In this document: one piece after another, positions 27,601 through 34,655 of the stretch
Position numbering within the stretch: position 1 is the stretch's first letter
Layout: every line of letters begins with the position of its first letter
Origin: Rhynochetos jubatus
Taxonomy: Eukaryota; Chordata; Aves; Eurypygiformes; Rhynochetidae
Reading direction: 5' to 3'
Length of the DNA stretch: 64,000 nucleotides
Assembly (NCBI GenBank): GCA_027574665.1
Contig: CM050658.1
Coordinates: forward strand, 20,968,317 to 21,032,316
The notes under the pieces: generated by a model
Seen by the model: the letters and a program-made list of their open reading frames with translations, nothing else
Database searches by the model: none
Told to the model about the DNA's origin: nothing
Made by a program: the position numbers and the translations under genes

Positions 27601-30600
27601 AAAGTTTTTGGGCTGAGGAGCAGGAGGCTGAAGTTGTTCCTGGATGAAGCTCAAACTCAAGGTAGGCACAGGCTTTTGCTTTGCTTGTCCAAGGATAATT
27701 AGAAGACTTTGGTGAGGAGCAGCTAATGCACCCTGAGGTCTAGTTTAATTGCTCAACGCACACCATTTACACTTTGGTTGCTAATTTTGCCCAGTAATTC
27801 AGTATTCGGTGTAAGCGCACGTGTACAGATTCAAAGCGTTAATGCACTCCCTTCATGACATGGCCAAGCCAGGTTCTGTGGCGGTTTGTTCCTTTGGAGA
27901 CAGAGGAGTCGGCAGTGTCAAGGGCAGTTACGTGCTGCTGTGACTCAGCAGAGTGAATCTCCTCCTCCAGCTGAGTCTGACCTGTGGACGTTTTAAGAGC
28001 CTGTTCCAATTCTTCCTGTAACATTCATGTTGTTGTGGGTTTTTTCCTTCCTTTTGGAGAATGGGAGTGAGGGGAAAATAGCATTGGATCTATTTTAGAG
28101 CTGCGTGAGTAGCTCAGAGCTGTAGGGTACAGCAGCTGCAATCCGTTCAGAATACCTGGGAAGCGGGAAGCTGTTATCACAGTCACAGACTGGTCTGGGT
28201 TGGGAGGGACCTTAAAGCCCATCCAGTTCCAACCCCCCTGCCATGGGCAGGGACACCCTCCACTAGCCCAGGTTGCTCCCAGCCTCATCCAGCCTGGCCT
28301 TGGACACTCCCAGGGATGGGGCACCCACAGCTTCTGTGGGCCACCTGTTGGGTCCTGGAGGTCTGCGTAGCCAACATGTGCTTATGCTGCACAGCGATGC
28401 TTCTGCGATCTCATGTTTAATTCTCACCGTGCAGCTCTCTTAATAACTTCTAACGGTGTGAACACCGAAATGGGCGTACTTTGTCCTCACATCTCTTTAG
28501 ATGATAAATAAATGCCGCATGTAAAACAAATATTTTGATGCCTCTGGAAAAACATCAGTTAATGGTGATGCGTACTGCTGCGACTTTGTACTCCCCTGTT
28601 CATCTCCTATCGGTATGTTTCAAGGCTCTACCTTCGAAACAGAAAAAGTTCAGTCTCTTGAGAAGTTCTTTTTAGGGTTTATTCTAAAAATAAGAAAAAG
28701 ATTTGCTGCTGACCATCTGAGATGTTTGAAAAGAACCCGTGAATTGGAAGGTTGATGCCTGTTTTCGGGGGAAAAACAAATCACTTGGCGGGAAACGAGT
28801 CACCGGTTTTGAAAACAGTAATAAACGTTGTCGGGTACAGGCGGTTGGGCACCTGCTGACCACGGCGCAGAAGCGTGCCAGCCTCTCGGGAACAAACGCG
28901 GTTTGTAACGCTGGAAAAGCTTCCTGTAGATGTCAAAGCGGTGAGCGTTGCTTATTCGTGAGGTTGAGGCACGCGTTGCAGGTAGCAGATCCAGAGCCAC
29001 GTTTGGGATGCGGGCAGCGCTTCTTCATGTGCCAGCCTCACCGCCTGCCGTCGGGGGAACGGGCACAGAAAGGAGGGCGCCCTGACGTTTTGTCGCTAAA
29101 TCAGGGTTCCCGTTTCTAACAGTAATCATTGTGTGAGATGCTGTTGAAAATGTGTTCGTGCAGTTCCTAATTTTTCAGGATTTTAAAAAATAGATAATTT
29201 TGAGAAAGACTTGGAGACCAAGTTTGTAGTTTGCTTGGCTGTTTCTGCCGGCCAACTGACTTTTACATACTGGGGTAACGTTTTCACGGGGAAGGAAGGT
29301 TAATGAGGGAATAAAGCCCTAATTGCTGCGCTGGGCTCTACCTCACTCTTGCAGCTCTGTAGATAGGCATTCTGCTGCTCGCAGCAGAGCACTGCACTGG
29401 AAGAGAACTCCTTAAAAACTCTACCTTCATGATCCATAAGGGCTTCTTAATTCTGTAATTAAGAGATGGCTTCCAAACTTGGGTGCAGACTGTATCTGCT
29501 CAGTCTAAAACCGAAATATTTTCCGAGGAAAGGTGGGGGCCATAATGTTAGAAGGCGCATGCATCCTGTTAGCTGAAAACAAGACTCCTTGCTGCCATCT
29601 CTAGAGTCAGTTTTCACTTGGGCATTGTGTTACCAAAAACTGAACTGCTTTTAGGTTATCTCCATGGATGCACTTCACAGACTTGCCTCCCCCGGCACAC
29701 AGGCAGCGCCTCGGTCGCTGTCAGCTGGAGGCGAGCCCAGGTTAGAGCAGCGTCAGCAGCAGACGTCAGCCCTGTGATACAGTGCAGTGCGCTACAGAAC
29801 GGTTTCTCCTGAAAAAACACCCAGCTGCTCCGAACGTTATCACTCTGTCATTTGTGCTAACCCTAGCGCCAAAATTTGGAATTCCCTTTTATTTGCTTGC
29901 GTTGCCTGTAGGGCTGCTGGTGTGCAGAGGGACACCGTAACCCCGGGAGGCTTTGGCTTTGGTTTCAGTGCTTGTATTTGTGGTTACCGCTTTGAAGTTT
30001 CCCAGTTAAGAGACCCCTGGCGTATTTGTTATTCGGCTTGCTGTTCTTCCAGAGCTGGACCTCCCGGTATTCCAAACAATCTGCTACGGGGCAGTTTGCT
30101 ACAGCTGATGGGTGCTGGGAAGCACTGAGCTAGCAAGCCCCTAACTGCTGGAGCCCCTCTGCCGTGGGGACAGGCTGAGTTTGGGGTGTTCAGCCTGGGG
30201 AAGAGAAGGCTGCGGGGAGACCTTCCAGTGCTTGGGGGGGCTGCAGGAAAACTGTAGGGGGATGTTGTACGAGGATAGATAGTGGCAAGGGGTAATGGAT
30301 TTAAACTGAAAGAGGGCAGATTTAGGTTGGATATTGGGAAGAAATTCTTCCCGGAGAGGGTGGGGAGCACTGGGACAGGTTGCCCAGAGAAGCTGTGGAT
30401 GCCCCATCCCTGGAAGTGTCCAAGGCCAGGCTGGATGAGGCTTGGAGCAACCTGGGCTAGTGGAGGGTGTCCCTGCCCATGGCAGGGGGTTGGAACTAGA
30501 TGGGCTTTAAGGTCCCTTCCAACCCAGACCATGATTCTATGATGATCCTGTGGTGACTGTTCCAAACCATGTCCATATAGCTATGAAAAAACGTAAGGAA

Positions 30601-31259
30601 TTGATCTCATGGTATGAAATTCTTCAGGCGTACTGGACAAGATTGCAATAGTTTTTCAGCAGATACCACTACAATCCTTGCCTCACATATAAAACTGGAG
30701 TTCCTGTATGCATGTACTCCCTCACAAGTGTAAGGCGGGATACTAGGAGCTGGATCTCCGTATGGCCATCCTTACACACCTTTAATAAGGAACGCTGGTT
30801 TTCCGGGCACTGTGTGGTATTGTTAACGGTGACTTCGTGTCGTGACATTGTCAGTCCATGTTCTGAAGTAGCTGTTACTCTGTGGGTGTGCAGGTGGGAG
30901 CTGTGGCTGACACAGGCTTTCCAAAACCTCTGCTTTGTAACCCAGCACAGTGTCTTCAGCCCCTGCCGTGGCAATGCTGGTGCGTGCTGACTCTTCCCGT
31001 AACGCACCGTGCTCTGACGGGAGGGAATGTTGAGCGGAGCAGTTCTCTCCTAGCCCCGTTTCGACTGAACCGGCAGAACGGTCTGACTGAAAAGGGGAGG
31101 GGGGAATCGGTGTCGATTGTTACTTGTAAGCCAGAGCACTAACGGTGTTGTGTTTCCCTCTTGGTTTTTGGCTCAGAGATCTCAAAGGACATCTCCATGA
31201 AGAACTTGAACATGAAGACCGTGTACGTCCATGTCATACCCACCACGGCTGAATGTTGA
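518..31259 (+). CDS. IARS1: Isoleucyl-tRNA synthetase, cytosolic; C-terminal 14 exons (partial gene)
   Basis: This enzyme joins isoleucine to tRNA-Ile in the cytosol and, in animals, is part of the multi-tRNA-synthetase complex. Fourteen exons join in frame: 518-602, 974-1051, 1519-1640, 4651-4753, 4965-5048, 13028-13202, 14008-14120, 14396-14491, 16486-16662, 20283-20394, 21378-21503, 26407-26550, 27509-27661 and 31177-31259. Each border is AG/GT, phases match at all 13 introns, and no stop interrupts the frame. The product is about 549 residues, close to residues 714-1262 of a 1262-residue vertebrate protein. Recognisable stretches include [47 protein letters not shown] and [14 protein letters not shown]. 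The order is the end of the anticodon-binding domain (exons 1-3), a eukaryotic C-terminal region (exons 4-9), then two repeat units (exons 10-13) and a short tail. The repeats are known to contact other complex members, including EPRS1. The catalytic core lies upstream of the window. Exon numbers here count only exons in the window. Confidence 0.97.
603..973 (+). other. IARS1: IARS1 intron between exons 1 and 2
   Basis: A 371-base intron with donor GTAGGT and acceptor CAAATAG. Nothing else was recognised in it. Confidence 0.85.
974..1051 (+). CDS. IARS1: IARS1 window exon 2
   Basis: The exon has 78 bases, exactly 26 codons, with phase 0 at both ends. It encodes [10 protein letters not shown] followed by [16 protein letters not shown], a helix of the anticodon-binding domain that is nearly invariant in vertebrates. 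The acceptor is AATAG and the donor GTAAGG at 1052. Confidence 0.96.
1052..1518 (+). other. IARS1: IARS1 intron between exons 2 and 3
   Basis: A 467-base intron. It contains an open stretch of 81 codons (1164-1409) with a hydrophobic start. That stretch has no recognisable homology and no splice or promoter support, so I treat it as chance. Confidence 0.8.
1519..1640 (+). CDS. IARS1: IARS1 window exon 3
   Basis: The exon has 122 bases: 40 codons plus two bases of a split arginine. It encodes [18 protein letters not shown], then [10 protein letters not shown] and [11 protein letters not shown], matching the end of the anticodon-binding domain. The acceptor is ATTACAG and the donor GTAGGA at 1641. 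Confidence 0.96.
1668..1736. repeat. GT-rich low-complexity tract
   Basis: About 70 bases made almost entirely of G and T, in irregular GGTT, GTTT and T-run units on the plus strand. It lies just after the donor of exon 3. This is simple-sequence DNA with no coding value. Confidence 0.85.
4556..4580 (+). repeat. Poly-G homopolymer, 25 G
   Basis: An unbroken run of 25 guanines on the transcribed-sense strand, 70 bases upstream of IARS1 exon 4. Pure G runs of this length are rare and unstable, and the true length may differ from the one shown. Confidence 0.9.
4651..4753 (+). CDS. IARS1: IARS1 window exon 4
   Basis: The exon has 103 bases: one base completing arginine, then 34 codons. It encodes [18 protein letters not shown] and then [16 protein letters not shown]. 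The conserved [13 protein letters not shown] motif belongs to the start of the eukaryotic C-terminal region. The acceptor is TTTTTAATCTAG and the donor GTCAGA at 4754, a slightly weaker donor than most in this gene. Confidence 0.96.
4965..5048 (+). CDS. IARS1: IARS1 window exon 5
   Basis: The exon has 84 bases, 28 codons, with phase 0 at both ends. It encodes [18 protein letters not shown] and [10 protein letters not shown]. The acceptor is CCCCAG after a long C/T tract and the donor GTAAGA at 5049. If the donor failed, reading on would reach TGA after four codons. A CR1 element begins within about 20 bases of this donor. Confidence 0.96.
5049..13027 (+). other. IARS1: IARS1 intron between exons 5 and 6 (largest in window)
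   Basis: A 7,979-base intron. Its first 800 bases are a CR1 element (listed separately). The rest appears unique. It includes a 164-codon minus-strand open stretch (11806-12300) that I could not match to any family and that lacks splice or promoter support. Confidence 0.8.
5060..5857 (+). mobile_element. CR1 LINE, 5'-truncated, with reverse-transcriptase fragment and 3' UTR
   Basis: The left part translates to the C-terminal part of CR1 reverse transcriptase. [14 protein letters not shown] is followed by LADDTKL at 5159-5179, the position of the F/Y-A-D-D catalytic box, here with leucine first. [14 protein letters not shown] then precedes a stop at 5339-5341. The rest is CR1 3' UTR, ending in the avian terminus (AACTAGATGGGCTTTAAGG, CCCTTCCAAC) and a short ATTCTGTGAGTCTATGAT tail. 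The copy is in the sense direction of IARS1. The leucine at the box and the truncation mean it cannot retrotranspose. The left boundary is uncertain by 10-20 bases. Confidence 0.9.
13028..13202 (+). CDS. IARS1: IARS1 window exon 6
   Basis: The exon has 175 bases: 58 codons plus the first base of a split glycine. It encodes [17 protein letters not shown], then [20 protein letters not shown] and a lysine- and glutamate-rich helix ending QLERFQET. The motif [14 protein letters not shown] is highly diagnostic of eukaryotic IleRS. The acceptor is TTTACGTAG and the donor GTACAT at 13203. Confidence 0.97.
13203..14007 (+). other. IARS1: IARS1 intron between exons 6 and 7
   Basis: An 805-base intron with donor GTACAT and acceptor TTCTGCAG. 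Nothing else was recognised in it. Confidence 0.82.
14008..14120 (+). CDS. IARS1: IARS1 window exon 7
   Basis: The exon has 113 bases: two bases completing glycine, then 37 codons. It encodes [20 protein letters not shown] and then [17 protein letters not shown]. The acceptor is TTCTGCAG and the donor GTATTT at 14121. The exon is part of the C-terminal region beyond the anticodon-binding domain. Confidence 0.96.
14396..14491 (+). CDS. IARS1: IARS1 window exon 8
   Basis: The exon has 96 bases, 32 codons, with phase 0 at both ends. It encodes [20 protein letters not shown] and then [29 protein letters not shown] is a hallmark also shared with bacterial and archaeal IleRS C-terminal regions. 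The acceptor is TTACCTCAG and the donor GTTAGG at 14492. Confidence 0.97.
14492..16485 (+). other. IARS1: IARS1 intron between exons 8 and 9
   Basis: A 1,994-base intron with donor GTTAGG and acceptor ATCCTACAG. No repeat or additional gene was recognised. Confidence 0.82.
16486..16662 (+). CDS. IARS1: IARS1 window exon 9
   Basis: The exon has 177 bases, 59 codons, with phase 0 at both ends. It encodes [14 protein letters not shown], then a variable acidic stretch, then [19 protein letters not shown] and [10 protein letters not shown]. The [12 protein letters not shown] core is strongly conserved. The first residue is arginine; from memory, mammals carry cysteine there. The donor is GTAAGA at 16663. 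Confidence 0.96.
16663..20282 (+). other. IARS1: IARS1 intron between exons 9 and 10
   Basis: A 3,620-base intron with donor GTAAGA and a TTTCTTCAG acceptor. It appears to be unique sequence. Several short open stretches exist, none with recognisable homology. Confidence 0.8.
20283..20394 (+). CDS. IARS1: IARS1 window exon 10: C-terminal repeat unit 1, first half
   Basis: The exon has 112 bases: 37 codons plus one base. It encodes [14 protein letters not shown] and then [16 protein letters not shown]. It opens the first of two C-terminal repeat units and corresponds in position, intron phase and core motif (YVNLKV here, YINLQL there) to exon 12. The donor is GTAGGA at 20395. Confidence 0.95.
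20395..21377 (+). other. IARS1: IARS1 intron between exons 10 and 11
   Basis: A 983-base phase-1 intron with donor GTAGGA and acceptor TTGGTTTTAG. Nothing else was recognised. Confidence 0.82.
21378..21503 (+). CDS. IARS1: IARS1 window exon 11: C-terminal repeat unit 1, second half
   Basis: The exon has 126 bases, starting and ending in phase 1. It encodes [13 protein letters not shown], then [16 protein letters not shown]. The paired motifs [10 protein letters not shown] and [11 protein letters not shown] recur in exon 13 as [10 protein letters not shown] and [11 protein letters not shown]. Acceptor TTTTAG; donor GTAAAT at 21504. Confidence 0.96.
21504..26406 (+). other. IARS1: IARS1 intron between exons 11 and 12
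   Basis: A 4,903-base intron with a poly-T/A-rich patch near 24128-24145 and a moderately GC-rich stretch near 24550-24860. No gene or transposon was recognised. Confidence 0.8.
26407..26550 (+). CDS. IARS1: IARS1 window exon 12: C-terminal repeat unit 2, first half
   Basis: The exon has 144 bases, starting and ending in phase 1. It encodes [20 protein letters not shown], then [17 protein letters not shown]. It is the counterpart of exon 10 in the second repeat unit. The acceptor follows a TTTTCTGTTTCAG tract; the donor is GTATGT at 26551. Confidence 0.95.
26551..27508 (+). other. IARS1: IARS1 intron between exons 12 and 13
   Basis: A 958-base phase-1 intron with donor GTATGT and acceptor TTGTTCAG. 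Nothing else was recognised. Confidence 0.82.
27509..27661 (+). CDS. IARS1: IARS1 window exon 13: C-terminal repeat unit 2, second half
   Basis: The exon has 153 bases, starting and ending in phase 1. It encodes [19 protein letters not shown], then [19 protein letters not shown] and AQTQ. It is the counterpart of exon 11 and closes the second repeat unit. The donor is GTAGGC at 27662. Confidence 0.96.
28178..28349 (-). mobile_element. CR1 LINE 3' end, antisense to IARS1
   Basis: About 170 bases of the CR1 3' terminus on the minus strand: GGTTGGAACTGGATGGGC on that strand, followed by a CTTTAAGGTCCCTCCCAACC end. It closely matches the 3' ends of the copies at 5060, 30149 and 47602, so all belong to one fairly young avian subfamily. 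It is strongly 5'-truncated and carries no reverse-transcriptase sequence. Confidence 0.9.
30149..30546 (+). mobile_element. CR1 LINE 3' UTR fragment, sense to IARS1
   Basis: About 400 bases of CR1 3' UTR in sense orientation. It runs from a CTGGAGCCCCTCTGCCGTGG segment to the AACTAGATGGGCTTTAAGG end and an ATTCTATGATGAT tail. It makes the 178-codon minus-strand open stretch across this interval a repeat artefact. Confidence 0.92.
31177..31259 (+). CDS. IARS1: IARS1 window exon 14: C-terminal tail and stop
   Basis: The coding part has 83 bases: two bases completing glutamate, then 26 codons and TGA at 31257-31259. It encodes [20 protein letters not shown] and ends IPTTAEC. The NLNMKTVYV motif and the IPTTA end match the vertebrate C-terminus. 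The acceptor is TTTTTGGCTCAG. Confidence 0.96.
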
Positions 31260-31795
31260 GGATCCCGTTTTGATGAATAAGACCACGTGGACTCTTTTCC
31301 ATAGAAACTGAAGTGAAGTTAGTGTGCTTTAGGTTAACGTCCAAGCTGTGTATGGCACTTTCAACACCTCAGAATGCGCACAGGATGTTTTCTACCAGTG
31401 CATGTCTAATATGCTGCTCTTTGGTTTGAAATACGATGTATTTTCAGTATGTTCCCTTACGATGCTGTAAAAGCTGTTCAGAAACATGTCACAACTCCTT
31501 AACCTTAGCTATCTATGCAGTAATTTGCCTGAAAGAAATGGGACTAGTACCTCAGCGATGCTGTTCTCTGCCTGTCCTTTATGCAGAGGCCGTCTTTGAT
31601 TTTCTAAACCGTGGTTACCCGCAAGGCTCTGTGAGACACGTACCTGGTTACAATAGCTTTGAAACTTACTTAAGGGTTACCCGGATCTGTTCATTCATAC
31701 ATGCTAGCTGGGTTTTCATGGTGTGTGCCTGTTGATTGAAAATGCTCCCTAACACCCCACCTTGGAACAATAAATTTGCTTCCTCTCCAAACTCT
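31260..31795 (+). other. IARS1: IARS1 3' UTR (proximal form)
   Basis: About 530 bases follow the stop codon up to the first AATAAA and a likely cleavage region near 31,790. The end is inferred from the signal; transcript evidence is not available here. Confidence 0.6.
31769..31774 (+). terminator. Proximal poly(A) signal AATAAA of IARS1
   Basis: A canonical AATAAA, the first on this strand after the IARS1 stop codon, 510 bases downstream. A T-rich segment follows. It is the likeliest end of the transcript. Confidence 0.6.
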
Positions 31796-32460
31796 GTTTC
31801 CCTGAGTTCAGAGCACTCTGCTTCTGTACCTTGTCTGAAGAAACTAACGCTTAGCACACCGTGTAGGTGAGGAAAACCTAGAGAAACTTGCGATCTGAAA
31901 ATGTCCGTTCGGAATGGCAGGGGCTGGATTGTGATGCTGACAGGTTTTGGGGGTTTTGTGTGGTTAGGGAGGGATGGGCAGGGTTGTTCACTTTGGTTTC
32001 ACATTTAAAAGTGTTTTCAGGTTGAAATTGGTGCTGGGGTTTTAGTTTATGTGATACCAATGTACCTTCCCAAATGGCCCAGTGTTAGCTCCTGTGTCCG
32101 TCGAGAGGTGAGATAACAGGCAGCCTTTTTTCAGTCTGAGGATGCTTTTTTGACTAGTTCAACGAGGAACTCGCGTTAGGTTTGCTGCGTTTTGGTGGTG
32201 CTGTTAGTCGGTGTGCGGAGCTGCTGTTGTGCACAATGCCGAAGGTGCGCGCGGGCAGCTGCCTTCGCTGCTGTGCCTTTGTGAGCTTCCCGGGAACAGG
32301 GCTGCGTATGCTGCCCACAGGAGCGTTAGCAGAGGGTAACGCTCTGTAAGAATAACAGTGGCTTGCTTAGCATGTTTTTCCATTGCTCTGTGGTTTTCAT
32401 CTTTCTGAATATAAACGAAAGCTTCTCGGTGATAGCACTCTGTTAGTGGGAATCACTATA

Positions 32461-32466
32461 AATAAA
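32461..32466 (+). terminator. Possible distal poly(A) signal AATAAA
   Basis: A second canonical AATAAA about 1.2 kb after the stop, followed within 10-25 bases by a GT-rich stretch (TGTTCCGTGTGACC) resembling a downstream element. It would give a longer IARS1 3' UTR if used. Confidence 0.35.
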
Positions 32467-34557
32467 TGTTCCGTGTGACCGCTGTGCTCTAGCGGACCAC
32501 ACCACCATCGCGAGGACTCCTTTGAAGTACATCGACTCCCTGGCATTCAGTTTGCCGAGAATTGTGTTTATCAGTATTAAAGGTGTCAGTGCCTGAACTG
32601 CTGAAGCCCCGGCCCGTTCGGTGTAACGCGCATTGGACGTGGCCCCCTGCCTTGCCCTGTAAGCTGGCTTGCTTAGCTTCTCCTGGACGTACTGCCCTGG
32701 AAATCAGATTGGCACTGATTTTTATTTTTCTTGGTCGCATTAAAAATGTCCAGATTATGTCTCCTGCGAAGGCGAGATTGCTGTTCCTAAACTCGGTTAT
32801 TTATGGAGAATAAATGAAGGTGGCAAATGATTGCAATCTAACCTCATTCTTAATGAGACAATCTAAGGGGGCAACGCCACTTGCATTTTTAAATAGTTAT
32901 TTGGGATTTAGCATTTTGAGTGTGTCAGTTTTTCTTTCTAAGGATGCTGGCTGGCCAAGTTCTGCGTAAGGGCTGGATTTTATACAGATACTTGTGCTTT
33001 TCAGTGAATTAAAAGCCCAGCCAAGATTTGGGAATTCACTGAGTTGTAAACAGAAAAATATAACCTTCAACAGAACCTTTTTTTCTTTCTCAAATGTGTT
33101 TTTATCTGTTTGATGTCAAAAATACTCTGCCCTTAAGAGGAGTACTTCTTGTGACCTTAGTCCAGTAACGTGCTGTTTCACATGAGGTATAGCTGGATTA
33201 GGTTTCCTGCGTTTTCTTGAAGTAAACGACTGATCTGTGCTGGAAATGGAAACTGGCCTTTCTTGCGGCTGTCCGTGAGCTGTCCCGGTGGATGTTCTGC
33301 AGAGCAGCACTGCATGCGATGCACTGTTAAAACAGACGGAGGCATGCTGATAAAACTTGCTGCCAGAGGTAAAGGCTTTAAATTATTTACTCACAGGAAA
33401 GGGATGAAAGAAAAATATTGCTGGTAACTCTCTCTGTGTCCCTTAGTTCTTCAAGACCTATGCAAAAGCTTGAAGTTAGCAAAGACAGCGCCTTACTTCT
33501 GCAGAGCTGAAATTAGTCTGGTCAGTTTGTGCATGGGGCTGCGAGGGGGTCGCTGTATTGGCGTAACTACCCATTCCTGCTGCTGAGAGTGTGTTCGTGG
33601 AATAAGGGTTTATACCGTAGCCTGGAGAGCAGCCTGGAAACCAGAGGGAGGCCAGCCACCGCTGGGAGAAAAGGAGGTGATGATGGCAGGCTACAAACCG
33701 GGCGTGAAGCATTGCGGGTTTTCACCCTGCTGCACCACAGGTCGTGTGCAAACAGGGGGCTGGAGGAATGCTTTCCTCTGGGTTTCTCGTCTTGCCACCC
33801 AAAATGAAACAAAATAGGGCCAAAAAGATAATGGAACGTGTAACTGCTTTTGCAGAGGCTCCGCAGTGTAGGTACAGAGGGCACCTGCGATGTAACACTT
33901 GTGTTCGGACACCGCCTTAGCAGAGGGATGCTGCCTACCTGGTGCTTCATATGGATGTCTTCTGGATGTGGCTTGATGTTGTCTAGCTGCGCTTCCTTCA
34001 TTCCAGTAAAATGCAGGGGTATATTCATATTGCTTGAGCTGGAATTAAATGGTACCACAGTTTGAACAGCGTAAGAAAGGACTTCCACTTGCTCGCAGCG
34101 TGCGAACAGGGAACGGTGAAAGTCTTGTTCCAGGTGGCAGTGTGGCACCAGGGATTTCTTTCAAAGAAATGCAACACGCTTCCTTGTCAGGGGGTGTATT
34201 CAGCTAGCCCTAAATCTGTCTTTAGAGCAGTTGGCCCAAGAAATCCTTCTAAGGTCAGTTTTTCTTTTCCAAATGAGGCTTCGGCTTAAAAATTAGAGGA
34301 GGAAAACCCTTCAGGTCGATGCGCTCCGCAGGGCGTGCAGTGGGAACTGCTGCATTCAAGCCCTTGGCTCTCTGTGCAGTTTGACGGCGCTTTTTTCCTG
34401 GGGTATCGATACTCTAACGTGAAGTGGGCATCGTGCAGGCACGAGGTTACACTGCCCGTTTCCTTCCAGGGTCACAAATAGTGTGGTGGTGGTTGGTGTT
34501 CCCCTCGCCCTGCTTCACCTTCTTCACTGCGCACGCTTCTCCCTCTTCCTTTTCCTT

Positions 34558-34655
34558 TCTTTGTTTTTGGTGGTGTTTTTGTTTGGATTTGTTTTCCATT
34601 TTCCGTGGGGTTTTTTGTTTTGTGGTTTGGTTTGAGGTTTTCCCCCCCCCCCATG
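34558..34655. repeat. T/G-rich low-complexity tract
   Basis: About 100 bases of irregular TTTG, TTTT and TGGTG units on the plus strand, ending in a run of C. It is simple-sequence DNA and accounts for the biased open frames across it. Confidence 0.8.

Larger units (their letters stand above)
27662..31176 (+). other. IARS1: IARS1 last intron
   Basis: A 3,515-base phase-1 intron. It contains two CR1 3' fragments in opposite orientation (28178-28349 minus and 30149-30546 plus) and a short minus-strand open stretch with coiled-coil-like composition (27839-28024). The acceptor is GGCTCAG. Confidence 0.85.

Noticed and set aside
30029-30565. 178-codon minus-strand open stretch
   Set aside because: It is the antisense of a CR1 3' UTR fragment; the same frame recurs at the other CR1 copies.
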